From: Candidatus Bathyarchaeota archaeon | GTDB taxonomy: Archaea; Thermoproteota; Bathyarchaeia; 40CM-2-53-6 | Direction of reading: 5' to 3' | Length of the DNA stretch: 64,000 nt | NCBI GenBank assembly: GCA_005888745.1 | Contig: VBBS01000033.1 | Coordinates: forward strand, 18,128 to 82,127 | Shown: in pieces, positions 1-9,718 of the stretch | How positions within the stretch are numbered: the first letter of the stretch is position 1 | Layout: each line of letters starts with the position of its first letter | The notes under the pieces: model-generated | The model's database searches: none | Told to the model about the DNA's origin: nothing | What the model saw: only the letters and a program-made list of their open reading frames with translations | Made by a program: the position numbers and the translations under genes

Positions 1-1
1 C

Positions 2-319
2 ACTCCCTGCCCGAAATGTGGGCTGAAACTTGCTGTCGTTCGCAGTCGTGGGACTGGCAAGAGATTCGTCGGTTGCAGCGGGAAATGGCAAACTGGATGC
101 AATTTTACCCTTCCATTGCCCCAATTTGGCAATCTTACGCTCTTGAAGCGGTGTTGCAAGGCTTGTGGATTTCAAATGGTCCAAGCAAGATCAATGGGTC
201 GCAGGCCGTTGGTCTCTTGCCCCCGTTGCTATGCAACGAAAGCTAGGGAAACGAAACCGGGTTCTGGCAGGAGCAGGATTCCTGCGCAAATATCGCGGGA
301 TGCTCCCCCTGCTACTTGA
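2..319 (+). CDS. topA: DNA topoisomerase I, C-terminal zinc-ribbon region (5' truncated by window edge)
   Basis: Frame 2 reads TPCPKCGLKLAVVRSRGTGKRFVGCSGKWQTGCNFTLPLPQFGNLTLLKRCCKACGFQMVQARSMGRRPLVSCPRC..., typical topo IA zinc-finger tail. Confidence 0.8.
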   Translation, partial: TPCPKCGLKLAVVRSRGTGKRFVGCSGKWQTGCNFTLPLPQFGNLTLLKRCCKACGFQMVQARSMGRRPLVSCPRCYATKARETKPGSGRSRIPAQISRDAPPAT

Positions 320-764
320 AGCTCCTTCTCTTATCTAGAACAGTAAGGAAAGTCAGGGACGCGAAGAACATCAAGATTACAAGTGATACGATGAAGACTA
401 GCGCGGTGCTGCTTGATGCTACCCCTGGGTATTGGAGGGCGGTCATCAGAGCGAATGCAGGGGCTACTATCTGAAGTGGAAAGAGAGCGAGGCCGACCCA
501 TAGGCCCCATCTCGTCACCCTCATTATTCCCACGGAGCCGACTATCGACAAGGCCCCGATGACGTACAGCGGGTACAGTGTCGTGTCCTGTACTATGAGG
601 GGATAGATGAGGTAGTACAGGCCAGAGGCGGCGTAGAAGAACGAGGAGAAGGAGAGACCAATCGGGCGTATCACGCCTGCGGAAATTGTCTCGTCTTTCG
701 ATTCCTGTTTCGCCTCTTGCTTAGGCATTGCAGTATTCGGTTGGCGGGTCAGTATCTTCCCCAA
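312..764 (-). CDS. hypothetical multi-pass membrane protein
   Basis: 150 aa ORF with several hydrophobic segments. Confidence 0.6.
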   Translation of the reverse strand: MGKILTRQPNTAMPKQEAKQESKDETISAGVIRPIGLSFSSFFYAASGLYYLIYPLIVQDTTLYPLYVIGALSIVGSVGIMRVTRWGLWVGLALFPLQIVAPAFALMTALQYPGVASSSTALVFIVSLVILMFFASLTFLTVLDKRRSFK

Positions 765-803
765 TAAGCTTTACAATGACTTCCCGCATGGTGTCGAGCA
801 GAT

Positions 804-1697
804 TTGAGCCGAGCGAAACTCTACCTTTCAACTAGAGTTCCATTCACCGGGATGTCATCGGCCTACGACAAGTCACGCTTCGTCTTTTTCGGTGTCCCCT
901 ACGACAGGACGAGCACTTACAAGGCCGGATCCCGATTTGCGCCCGGGGTGCTCCGAGATGTTTCGGCGAACATGGAACTCTACAGCGTTAGGTCAGAAGT
1001 GGATTTAGAGAAAGTCGCAGTCCACGACTGGGGAGATGTCGATATCGTTGAGAATCTTGTCGAGACCCTCGACAGAGTCAAGTCTGTTTGTTCTGAACTG
1101 TTGGAAGCAAAGAAGATTCCTATTATGGCTGGAGGAGAGCACTCCATAACGAAGGCAGCGGCTGATGCTCTCCCCGAGGACACAGGCCTGGTGAGTTTTG
1201 ACGCACATCTTGACCTGCGGGACGAGTTTCTTGGAGAGAAGCTCTCTCATGCTACCTTCATGCGTAGGGTATCGGAGCGGCTTGGCTCGGATCACATTAT
1301 GGAAATCGGAATCCGAGCCTTCTCCAAGCTCGAGCTGGATTTCACAAGGAAATCCGGAGTCACAATGATTACTCCACAAGACTTGAGGAACGCGGGGCTT
1401 CCAAAGACAGCTCAGAGAATCAGAGGATTCCTGTCCAAATTCTCGCATAGCTATGTTACGATCGATATCGACGTGCTGGATCCAGCGTTCGCCCCAGGCG
1501 TGGGAAATCCTGAGCCAGATGGCCTTTCAACAGACGAGCTTCTTTCACTTGTTCATGAATCGATGGAAAAGAACACTGTCGGGTTCGACCTTGTCGAGGT
1601 ATCTCCACAACTGGATTCGGGCCAAACGGCTGCAGTCGGTGTAAAGGTCATATTCGAGGCTATCGCCGCTCTGTCAACGCGGAGCGGTAAAACGTGA
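804..1697 (+). CDS. speB: agmatinase / arginase-family ureohydrolase
   Basis: GGEHSIT, SFDAHLDLRDE, TIDIDVLDPAFAPGVGNPEPDGLS motifs; TTG start. Confidence 0.9.
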   Translation: MSRAKLYLSTRVPFTGMSSAYDKSRFVFFGVPYDRTSTYKAGSRFAPGVLRDVSANMELYSVRSEVDLEKVAVHDWGDVDIVENLVETLDRVKSVCSELLEAKKIPIMAGGEHSITKAAADALPEDTGLVSFDAHLDLRDEFLGEKLSHATFMRRVSERLGSDHIMEIGIRAFSKLELDFTRKSGVTMITPQDLRNAGLPKTAQRIRGFLSKFSHSYVTIDIDVLDPAFAPGVGNPEPDGLSTDELLSLVHESMEKNTVGFDLVEVSPQLDSGQTAAVGVKVIFEAIAALSTRSGKT

Positions 1698-2869
1698 AAC
1701 TGGACAACTACATTACAGCTTCCACCGCTCGAGTCAAAAGCGACAAGAACGTACCAAGAGCCAAGTTTGAAAAGCTCAAGGCCGCCGCCGAGCAAAAACT
1801 CCTAGACACGAGAGCAGCAAGCTCAAAGGCCAACCTCAACGGTGTTACGGTCGAGTTCTACGGCAACAGTAAACATCAGTACGACTTTTGGAAACTAAAC
1901 TGGAAGCAGGCGCCCGATTCCTCCCATACTGATGCGAAGATCTTCTCAGCATACGGGGTTGAGGGACACGAGCCTGCCGCCTACTACTGCCCGGAAACGC
2001 ACGAATCAGTCTTCTTCAACACGGAATACTACGGACAGTGCAAAAGCTGGGCCCTGGGCATGGCCGCCGCGATCATGGAGGAGAAAAGGAATACCCACTC
2101 CATACACGGCGCCTGCGTTGATGTATCGGGGAGAGGAGTCATAATCGTTGCTCCAACAGGCACGGGGAAAACGACTCAAGCCTTCAAACTGATGGAGCTT
2201 CCGGGAGCAAGAATCGTTGGAGACGACTGGGTCTACATAGACCACAACGAAGGAGAACAACTCGGCTACCTGATCGGGAGGCAACCTGAGAAGAGCCTCT
2301 ACATGAGAACGGAGACACAGATGAGCAAGCCGTGGCTCCGAAAAATCTTCGACAAGAACAACTGCGAGAACGTCACTACGAAGAAAGCGGATTGCGAGTT
2401 CACCCAGGGCCCAACAAATTGCAAATTAACAAAGGGCAAGTGCGTGTTCGATGAAGGGCAGCAATGGTGCTACTACGCTTTCGGAAACAGCAGAGCACTG
2501 GTCCCTCGAGAAAAAGCGTTCGGGGCTGGAAAGGTTACCGATCAGGCGAAAATCAGGCTATTGGTTCTCTTGCGAAGAGACGACAAGAGTCCTCCAGAAG
2601 TCCATTTGGACGCTGACGAGGCGATAACGATCCTCAGGAAGGGAGAGTACATGGTACGCCCTGGTGCAGGGCCGAAAGAGATGTGGGGCAAACTTGCCAG
2701 CGAACCTTGGTACAACCCCTATTTGCTGCTCTTGGACCATGCTCGCCAAGAACAATTCTTCCGGCGGATGATTTCCAAGTTCCACGTCAAATGCCTGCTG
2801 CTAAACACAGGCGTCGACAGCATAGAAGGAACTCACAGACAAATTATTTCCATGCTAGACAGCGCCTAG
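1694..2869 (+). CDS. HprK/PEPCK-like P-loop protein with Cys-rich insertion
   Basis: GVIIVAPTGTGKTTQAF...GARIVGDDWVYID and SRALVPREKAFG; five-Cys segment NNCENVTTKKADCEFTQGPTNCKLTKGKCVFDEGQQWC. Confidence 0.7.
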   Translation: MKLDNYITASTARVKSDKNVPRAKFEKLKAAAEQKLLDTRAASSKANLNGVTVEFYGNSKHQYDFWKLNWKQAPDSSHTDAKIFSAYGVEGHEPAAYYCPETHESVFFNTEYYGQCKSWALGMAAAIMEEKRNTHSIHGACVDVSGRGVIIVAPTGTGKTTQAFKLMELPGARIVGDDWVYIDHNEGEQLGYLIGRQPEKSLYMRTETQMSKPWLRKIFDKNNCENVTTKKADCEFTQGPTNCKLTKGKCVFDEGQQWCYYAFGNSRALVPREKAFGAGKVTDQAKIRLLVLLRRDDKSPPEVHLDADEAITILRKGEYMVRPGAGPKEMWGKLASEPWYNPYLLLLDHARQEQFFRRMISKFHVKCLLLNTGVDSIEGTHRQIISMLDSA

Positions 2870-2919
2870 ACTCAATTCGTTCTCAAAAACGTTAAGACGC
2901 CCACAGGAAATCGTAGCAT

Positions 2920-3066
2920 ATGCCTGCGAAACGTTCGGGTACGACGGCGAAGAAACGAAAAGCGTACTATTACTACGCTGGAAAAGAGACCAAAGCAAAG
3001 AAAGTCGCAAGGAAAAAGGCAAAGAAGCCTACGAAAAAGCTAATCCCGAAACCAAGAAGGCAATAG
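2920..3066 (+). CDS. small Lys/Arg-rich basic protein, 48 aa
   Basis: ATG ORF MPAKRSGTTAKKRKAYYYYAGKETKAKKVARKKAKKPTKKLIPKPRRQ, below ORF-track cutoff, fills the gap between two CDS. Confidence 0.6.
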   Translation: MPAKRSGTTAKKRKAYYYYAGKETKAKKVARKKAKKPTKKLIPKPRRQ

Positions 3067-3071
3067 CCGGT

Positions 3072-3884
3072 TCAGTTCAACGCGAAACCGGGAAGAAAGC
3101 GAGAGTCAGTCACGGGATCGAGAGAACGGACGCGGAACCTATCCAACGGTACAGCAAGGCGACTTACTAACCCGTTGAGGGAGTGGGGCAGTCTGATCAG
3201 CCTCATACCTCCGCCCCCAACCCACTCGTCCATCAAGTAGCCTCTACGAACAAGAGAGCGGATCAACGCGAGACGTTGTCTTTGTGTCCAGAAGAACGTG
3301 TCTTCATCCAGAACATGGATGTGGAACCCTCTCCCGGAATATACAAGCCGGAGTTCTCTGAAAGAACCAGACAGCTCGTCCATCAGCTCGAGTGCCTGCT
3401 CTTGGGCCAATTGGAGTTCTAATCTACAAAACGACAATCCTTGCCGTTTGCTCAGTTTCTCCTCAAGGTTGCCGTGTATTGGACAATCGAAATTCTCTGG
3501 GTCAATATCAAAAGCTAGTTGTTGACCGAAGGATTTGCCGAGTTCTTCGATCTTGCCGGGGCCACGTCTGGCTTCTTTCCAGTTTCCGTATACGTTCCTG
3601 TCATAATATACTGATTCGGGCCGGAACTCTACACAATATCGTCGGAGATCCTGCAACCCGTTGTATTCATCAATGAGAATTGTTCGTGATCTATCTCTTC
3701 GATATTCAGCGGGGAAGATTTTGGTGTGTCGTCCGATGACAACCGCGAAGACTATTGGTCTTGACCAGCCTCGAAACCATTTTTGCACGAGATCTGTCTT
3801 GAACTCTTGCCGGTAGAATTCGTACCTCTCCTGGATCGTTGCGGGGCGCATTTGGTCCGGGAATCGGTATTGCGATCTCATCAT
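3072..3884 (-). CDS. archaeo-eukaryotic primase small-subunit (PriS)-like protein
   Basis: LAFDIDPENFDCPIHG, YSGRGFHIHV, MRLIRLPHSLNGLVSRLAVPL motifs; 270 aa. Confidence 0.75.
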   Translation of the reverse strand: MMRSQYRFPDQMRPATIQERYEFYRQEFKTDLVQKWFRGWSRPIVFAVVIGRHTKIFPAEYRRDRSRTILIDEYNGLQDLRRYCVEFRPESVYYDRNVYGNWKEARRGPGKIEELGKSFGQQLAFDIDPENFDCPIHGNLEEKLSKRQGLSFCRLELQLAQEQALELMDELSGSFRELRLVYSGRGFHIHVLDEDTFFWTQRQRLALIRSLVRRGYLMDEWVGGGGMRLIRLPHSLNGLVSRLAVPLDRFRVRSLDPVTDSRFLPGFALN

Positions 3885-5669
3885 CTACGCTGCTTCGACT
3901 GTAGTATTTTCGGTAACCTTCTTCAGTTGAGCCCGATACATTTCTACTATTTCATCCGTCGTGGTGCTGTCTTCAGCTGACTTGTCCTGACGATATTTTC
4001 CGGTAAACCTTGGAAACCTGACCGCTAGACCTGCCCCCGGCCTGATACTATTCATTCCACACGTGTGTATTGGGCTCAGCGTGATTTCTGCGCCAACTAT
4101 TTCGAGGACGAGTCCTGGGACGAACCACACGTCTGCCTCGATCTTGGAATCTACCCTCGAGTGACGGTGATCTACCCTATATTTCTCAAGAACTTTGGGC
4201 AATTTGTCCAAGTCTTCATCGGTAAATCCAGAACCGCATTTGCACGCCGTTCTGAATACGTCGTTGCGCTTATCATAGGCGGCAAGAAGCAGGGCGCCGT
4301 AGGTTCCACCTCGCCGTCCTCTGCCTGCGAATGCTCCCACTACGGCCAGATCGACGCTATCTTGCATTTCCGATCTATAGTCGCGTTTATACTTGATCCA
4401 GGTCCATCCCCTTGCCCCAGCCTTGTAAGTAGAGTCAGGGCCAATTGATTTGATCATCAAGCCTTCACAACCATTGGCGACTGCCTCCTGCATGAATTCA
4501 TCTAGCTGCACGGGGTCATTGCAAATTTTCTGTTGAGAAAGGTCAAGTCTTTCACTCTTTGGGATCAGCTTTCGAAGCCGTTCGCGTCTTTCGAGATAAG
4601 GCCGGTCAGTAAAGTCAATTGTGTCAGCGTACAGGAGGTCAAAGGGAAAGAAAGCAACCGGTATGTACTGGATCGTTTTTTCAAGGTCGTATTTTCTGCC
4701 TCTACGCTGCGAGATTAACTGGAATGGTAGAAGTTCACCCGTCGCCGAGGCAACGGGAACCGGTTCTCCTTCAAGGGTTAGTTCAGTTGCTGCTAGGTTA
4801 TTCTTCAGTAGTTGTTGCACATCTGGAAATTGGCCAGTGATGTTCTCAAGGCGTCTGGAGAAGAGCGTTGTCCCCTTAGGGGAGACATGCGCTTGAATCC
4901 TTAGGCCGTCGTACTTGTACTCGGCTGCACACTCTCCATTCATCTTCGCAAGGATTGCTTTCGCGTCAGAGAGCCGTTCCGCAAGCATCGGCCTGATAGG
5001 CTTCCCAATGGTAACCTTGAGGGACTCAATTGCTTTCATTCCTCGAGTAGCAAGAGTTTTAGCAACGTAACCGAGGTCGGACGAGCGATTGTAGGCGCGC
5101 TCTAGAGAGGGTCTTGATTCTTTTCCACCTCCAAGGGAAATCGCGAGAGCGTCAAGAATGGTCATGTCGGCGACTCCAAGCCGAAGACGGCCTAGAGCCA
5201 TTCGAGTGATGTATTTCGCTTCGGTTGGAGAAGCTTTTCCCAAGAGGTTTGTTAAATGTCTAAGCTTAGAGTTAATGGAGCCTTGGCCTGCTTCATGTGC
5301 TATTGTGTCGAAAGCGTTGTAGACTTGTTCTACGGAGAGGGCCTCTCTCTCAAAGGACACTTCGGTCTTTTCTTTGAGGAGCTGCTCAGCAACTGTTCCT
5401 AGATCGCCCAGCTTCTTGTAGAGAATTGTAACCTTCACTTCGGTTTGCCCGGTTACCGTCGCGAGAGCACGAAACAGGAGCTTCTCTGCTACTCCTAGCT
5501 CAATGCCGAGAAAATCTGGATACAGTCTTCCCTGAGTGAGGTAAACCACCTTATCGATAATTGGCTGCGGAGTATCATCTATGAGTTTGACAAGAAGACG
5601 GGTGATCTCCAACCGTTTCGTGGTCGCTTCGATCTTAGCGTACGTATCTACTATTCGCGAATAGAGCAA
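3885..5669 (-). CDS. lig: ATP-dependent DNA ligase, archaeal type
   Basis: AEYKYDGLRIQAHV nucleotidyltransferase motif I, EGLMIKS, WIKYKRDY. Confidence 0.95.
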   Translation of the reverse strand: MLYSRIVDTYAKIEATTKRLEITRLLVKLIDDTPQPIIDKVVYLTQGRLYPDFLGIELGVAEKLLFRALATVTGQTEVKVTILYKKLGDLGTVAEQLLKEKTEVSFEREALSVEQVYNAFDTIAHEAGQGSINSKLRHLTNLLGKASPTEAKYITRMALGRLRLGVADMTILDALAISLGGGKESRPSLERAYNRSSDLGYVAKTLATRGMKAIESLKVTIGKPIRPMLAERLSDAKAILAKMNGECAAEYKYDGLRIQAHVSPKGTTLFSRRLENITGQFPDVQQLLKNNLAATELTLEGEPVPVASATGELLPFQLISQRRGRKYDLEKTIQYIPVAFFPFDLLYADTIDFTDRPYLERRERLRKLIPKSERLDLSQQKICNDPVQLDEFMQEAVANGCEGLMIKSIGPDSTYKAGARGWTWIKYKRDYRSEMQDSVDLAVVGAFAGRGRRGGTYGALLLAAYDKRNDVFRTACKCGSGFTDEDLDKLPKVLEKYRVDHRHSRVDSKIEADVWFVPGLVLEIVGAEITLSPIHTCGMNSIRPGAGLAVRFPRFTGKYRQDKSAEDSTTTDEIVEMYRAQLKKVTENTTVEAA

Positions 5670-5710
5670 GATGTAGATGCAGCCTGGTGGGTGATGATGG
5701 CTAGGTGTTC

Positions 5711-6661
5711 TTAATTTCTTACTTGTGTTCCGGTAGAACCTTTGATTGCCCTTCCGAGGTCTCCGAGGTTAGCTATCACCGATCTTTTCCCACCGTTCCG
5801 AAGGAACCGGATCGCAGCTTCCACTTTAGGCCCCATGCTTCCTATAGCGAAAAATCCCTCCTTGGCGTACTCCTCAAGCTCATCTCGACTAATCTTTGAC
5901 AATAATTGCTGGTCCCGTTTGCCGTAATTAATGTAGACTCCGTCAACGTCTGTCAGAATGACCAGGTTTTCTGCGTGAATCGATGTAGCCAATCTTTCAG
6001 CGGCTAGGTCCTTGTCTATCACGGCCTCTACCCCCTGCAGCCGGCTGCCTTGTCTTATGACCGGTATGCCTCCTCCTCCACATGCAATTACCACGGACTC
6101 TTCATCGACTAGAACCCGGATTGCTTCATTCTCTATGACGGCCTTAGGATCAGGTGATGGAACGAGTCTTCTGTATCCTCTGCCCGAATCCTCTTTAACA
6201 ACGAGGTCGCTTCTAGATCTCAGCAAACCATCTCTCTGCTCCTTTGTGTAGAATGGCCCTATGGGCTTTGACGGGTTCCTGAATGCGGGATCGTTCGGCT
6301 CCACTAGAACCTGTGTGACAATTGTTGCAACTGACTTGTTTGTTCGACGTTTGGATAATTCATCTTGGAGAGATTGTTGAATAATATAGCCGAGGAATCC
6401 TTGGGTTTCTGCTCCGCAAGCGTGGAGGGGCAAGGGGGGTACCTTCTCTCGACCCATCTCATGCCTAATGACGGTCGCCCCTATCTGGGGGCCATTTCCG
6501 TGGACAATGACAATTCTAAGGCCCTGATCCACAAGCGTCGCTATTTGAGTCGCAGTCGATCTTACGTTCTCATACTGTTCTTCGAATGTTCCCTCTTGAT
6601 TACGTTGAAGAATGGCGTTCCCGCCAAGGGCGAGAACCGTTATGGGAGTCCGGGGCGGCAA
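5711..6661 (-). CDS. arcC: carbamate kinase
   Basis: LALGGNAILQ, VHGNGPQIG, ACGGGGIPV, GSMGPKVEAAIRF. Confidence 0.93.
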   Translation of the reverse strand: MPPRTPITVLALGGNAILQRNQEGTFEEQYENVRSTATQIATLVDQGLRIVIVHGNGPQIGATVIRHEMGREKVPPLPLHACGAETQGFLGYIIQQSLQDELSKRRTNKSVATIVTQVLVEPNDPAFRNPSKPIGPFYTKEQRDGLLRSRSDLVVKEDSGRGYRRLVPSPDPKAVIENEAIRVLVDEESVVIACGGGGIPVIRQGSRLQGVEAVIDKDLAAERLATSIHAENLVILTDVDGVYINYGKRDQQLLSKISRDELEEYAKEGFFAIGSMGPKVEAAIRFLRNGGKRSVIANLGDLGRAIKGSTGTQVRN

Positions 6662-6894
6662 GCTCGTTCTGTCTCTTTCGAAGGAATCGAGAAGAAGGCG
6701 GGGTCCCTTTTGTCTCTAACGTCCCCGCTCCGGAGCAAGGCTGGGTATTCAATGATGCCTAAGTTACGAACAAGTTCTATTCCTGTTCGACAGATTTTTG
6801 CGGACTTAAAGGCGAGCTGTGGTTGCTTTCTGCGCGTGCTAGGATGTTGGAATTTGTCGAGCATCCCATGTGATCGAGATGGTTGAATTGAAGC

Positions 6895-7560
6895 GTGGTG
6901 ACCACTGATATGGACGCGTCCCCGCACAACGATGCTCGAAGCGTAAAGCGCTATTATGTCGTGGGTGAGTTCTACGACTGGGTAACCGATCCCAGGGCCC
7001 TGGAACGGATATTTCATTGGGGAAGATCCACCGTTGCCAAGAGGTTGATTCGAAGGATAGGCAGATCACGGTTTGCACTCGATATCGGCTGCGGGACGGG
7101 TCTGATTACGAGGTATCTTCGGTCTTCGCGAATCGTTGGCGTTGATATCAATCGATGGAACCTTGGCAGGGCAAAGAGACGGATTCCTGATGCGGACTTT
7201 GTACAGTGCGATGTTGAGCACTTGCCCCTCCGAAATGGTCTTGCGGATCTTGTAGTCTGCACTGAAGTGGTGGAGCATCTCTACCTTCCTGCTCGGGCTC
7301 TTGGGGAAATCGCGAGGGTAATGAGACCTAATGGTACATTCATCGGCTCGGTTCCAAGCAGCAATCCCTTGTGGAGGTTCCGAAACATTCTAAGTGTGAC
7401 CCATCCACAATCTGAACCGTTTCACAACAATTTCTCAAAGCCACAGCTGAAAGCATTGTTGTCGAGGTTCTTCGCTGATACAAATTTGTTCTATGAGAAT
7501 CTACTGATGAACCTCTTCTTCATGGCCCGTGGACCTGATTCCAGCCGAAACCCAGCCTGA
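6895..7560 (+). CDS. class I SAM-dependent methyltransferase
   Basis: FALDIGCGTGLITRYL, VVCTEVVEHL; GTG start. Confidence 0.85.
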   Translation: MVTTDMDASPHNDARSVKRYYVVGEFYDWVTDPRALERIFHWGRSTVAKRLIRRIGRSRFALDIGCGTGLITRYLRSSRIVGVDINRWNLGRAKRRIPDADFVQCDVEHLPLRNGLADLVVCTEVVEHLYLPARALGEIARVMRPNGTFIGSVPSSNPLWRFRNILSVTHPQSEPFHNNFSKPQLKALLSRFFADTNLFYENLLMNLFFMARGPDSSRNPA

Positions 7561-7618
7561 AGGCCGAAGCTGGCTGGTTGTTAAATAGCAGTGTTTTCTC
7601 CCAAGCGCCATAATACCA

Positions 7619-8143
7619 ATGTATCCTTATCCCGGATGGCGGCGAGTGATCTTCGTTGCAGTGCTCGTCGTCGTGCTGGTCATTGCCTTGGCCCCCTCGA
7701 TCACCCAGGGCACCATCAAGGTTCACATCTATGGATTAACTGCCCGCGGGGTCATTGACCATCTGTACATTAAATTTGCAAACTTGCAATTCCACACTTA
7801 CGGTTTCGGATCCAATGCTGGATGGGTGAACGTTACCGAGACTACCCCGATCATCGATCTCATTCCGATTGCCTCTCAGTTCTTGCCGGAGATCGTGGCC
7901 TCTCCTCAGATAACGTCGGGTACATATGATGCAATCCGGTTATTCATGACAAATTCTACCGCACTGGTAGGCTCTAATCACGTGTCTCTATCAAATACCC
8001 CAACGTTGATGGCAAACTTCACGCTACCCGTTCCTCCGAACGGCTTTGGAGACGTTCTGTTGCTGATAAGCTTCGATGTGTCCCTTGTCTTTGCTAAGCC
8101 AGCTACTCTATCGGTCCAAGTTGTCCAGACATCGGTCGTCTGA
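7619..8143 (+). CDS. secreted/anchored DUF4382-like protein
   Basis: N-terminal TM, IDLIPIA...ITSGTYDAIRLFM pattern. Confidence 0.6.
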   Translation: MYPYPGWRRVIFVAVLVVVLVIALAPSITQGTIKVHIYGLTARGVIDHLYIKFANLQFHTYGFGSNAGWVNVTETTPIIDLIPIASQFLPEIVASPQITSGTYDAIRLFMTNSTALVGSNHVSLSNTPTLMANFTLPVPPNGFGDVLLLISFDVSLVFAKPATLSVQVVQTSVV

Positions 8144-8190
8144 CACTGCTACCGAAACTATCAAATTCGACCCTCGAATAGGCGATTTGC

Positions 8191-8727
8191 ATGTGCGTAA
8201 TTGGCAAGAACCAATTGGTTAGCCTGATTAAGGCTTACAAGAGCATTCATCCATTTGATTACGGGCTCCTTGACGGAGATGGCTACGTTCTCACGGTGAA
8301 GGAGGAGAGGACTCTTCATTATCTGGAACACCGGAACCTTATCTCCAACGAGATTGTGTTTACTCCTCCGGAATTTGTGGCGCATCTCACCGCCAAGAGT
8401 AAGTATGGCAGAATGGGGCTTTCGTTTCTGAACGCCGCAAAAGTACATAGCGGCTTCATAGGTCGTCTCGCCCTCGAACTTGTTAACCTCAGCAACGAGC
8501 GACAACCGATTACAATCAAGAGGGGCGATCCTCTGATGCACATTGAGTTCATGAAGCGTGAGGGAGAAGCTTCACCCTACAATGGAGGCTACATGTTCCA
8601 ATTCATGAGTGAAGACGAAATCGGGGAATACATGTTGATCCTTGGGAGAGATTTCAAGACTTTGTTCTCCAAAGAGTACCTAACAAAGGCGGCTCAAGCG
8701 CGGGTTGCGCTAGTTACTCAAATCTAG
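8191..8727 (+). CDS. dCTP deaminase/dUTPase-family protein
   Basis: SKYGRMGLSFLNAAKVHSGFIGRLALELVNLS dUTPase-fold motif. Confidence 0.8.
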   Translation: MCVIGKNQLVSLIKAYKSIHPFDYGLLDGDGYVLTVKEERTLHYLEHRNLISNEIVFTPPEFVAHLTAKSKYGRMGLSFLNAAKVHSGFIGRLALELVNLSNERQPITIKRGDPLMHIEFMKREGEASPYNGGYMFQFMSEDEIGEYMLILGRDFKTLFSKEYLTKAAQARVALVTQI

Positions 8728-8795
8728 CGGGCTCGATTGTCGAATAAACTGGAGTGATTGTCCATGGCCAGACCCCGATCCGGATGGTACCGATC

Positions 8796-9344
8796 TCAGT
8801 TCTTGGGGGAAATTTCGTCCAGGAGCCTCCTTAGCTTGGGATCTTTCATTGTTGCCATAGAGGACTGATAGAATTCTTTCAGTTTCGTCGCTTCGATCCC
8901 TCCCCTAGCATATTCGTTCGCCTGAAGCGCCATCTCCAGCTTATCGAGTTCGTGAACTAGCTGGGCTTCCTTACTCCTTTCGTTCTCCAGCTGCGACCAC
9001 AGCTCCCGATAAGCTCGCTGATTCTCCTGCGGAAAATACGAAAGGAGTTGTTCTCTGGCGGAGATTTTCTGAGTTCTGACGACGTTTTCTCCCCTTGACT
9101 CTTTCTCCTTAGGCGTGAGATCCCCTGTAATCGCTTCTTCCAAGTCGTGCAATAGCGCGAGCTTTAGCAATTTTTCCACGTCATAGCCTCGCCTCTCACC
9201 TTCGAATAAGCAGAGCAGCGATAGTGCAAAAGAGTGATCGGCAACCGATTCATTTCTTTGAAGACGAAGCTTCTTGAGCCAGCCTCTGCGCGGCTCAGCT
9301 TTCAATCTCGCAGCGATTTCCCAAAACTGGACAAGCTGGTCCAA
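8796..9344 (-). CDS. HD-domain hydrolase (5'-deoxynucleotidase YfbR/HDDC2-like)
   Basis: RNESVADHSFAL, LLHDLEEAITGD. Confidence 0.85.
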   Translation of the reverse strand: MDQLVQFWEIAARLKAEPRRGWLKKLRLQRNESVADHSFALSLLCLFEGERRGYDVEKLLKLALLHDLEEAITGDLTPKEKESRGENVVRTQKISAREQLLSYFPQENQRAYRELWSQLENERSKEAQLVHELDKLEMALQANEYARGGIEATKLKEFYQSSMATMKDPKLRRLLDEISPKN

Positions 9345-9398
9345 GCCTAATTCCGCCTAGTCGGCAAACTCGTCCACAATGCCTAAAAACCCTTCACG

Positions 9399-9680
9399 AT
9401 GCAAATACGTCATCTATTCGACTCGTCAAGGCGTGGTAGATTGGTTAAGAAAATCCTAACTAGATTCGCCGTGGCAAAGAAGCCAGCTCGAACTGCGGGC
9501 ACGCAATATAGGTCCCCTCGAATTTATCTGCCTACAAAGTTGACTGATGATTCTAGCTTTCCTTTCAAAGAGGGAGATCTACTTACCATCCGAGTTGATG
9601 GGCGCAAGCTGATAGTCCAGAGGGCTCAGAAAAGCATTCAACAGTCGTTTGAAAACCAAGATACTCGGCAGAAACCATAA
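9399..9680 (+). CDS. AbrB/SpoVT-like small protein
   Basis: RSPRIYLPTKLTDDSSFPFKEGDLLTIRVDGRKLIVQ. Confidence 0.5.
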   Translation: MQIRHLFDSSRRGRLVKKILTRFAVAKKPARTAGTQYRSPRIYLPTKLTDDSSFPFKEGDLLTIRVDGRKLIVQRAQKSIQQSFENQDTRQKP

Positions 9681-9718
9681 TATCGCGCACCGCCACCCTG
9701 CCCTTCGCTGGAAGCCGA

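Noticed and set aside
1005-1448. Long antisense ORFs (for example inside agmatinase, ligase, thiolase) in the ORF track
   Set aside because: They lie opposite strongly conserved genes and show no family motifs; they are shadows of codon bias.
3072-5669. Full NHEJ operon (LigD-like) interpretation
   Set aside because: No Ku or phosphoesterase gene is visible nearby; the ligase is the ordinary archaeal type, so only an analogy is kept.
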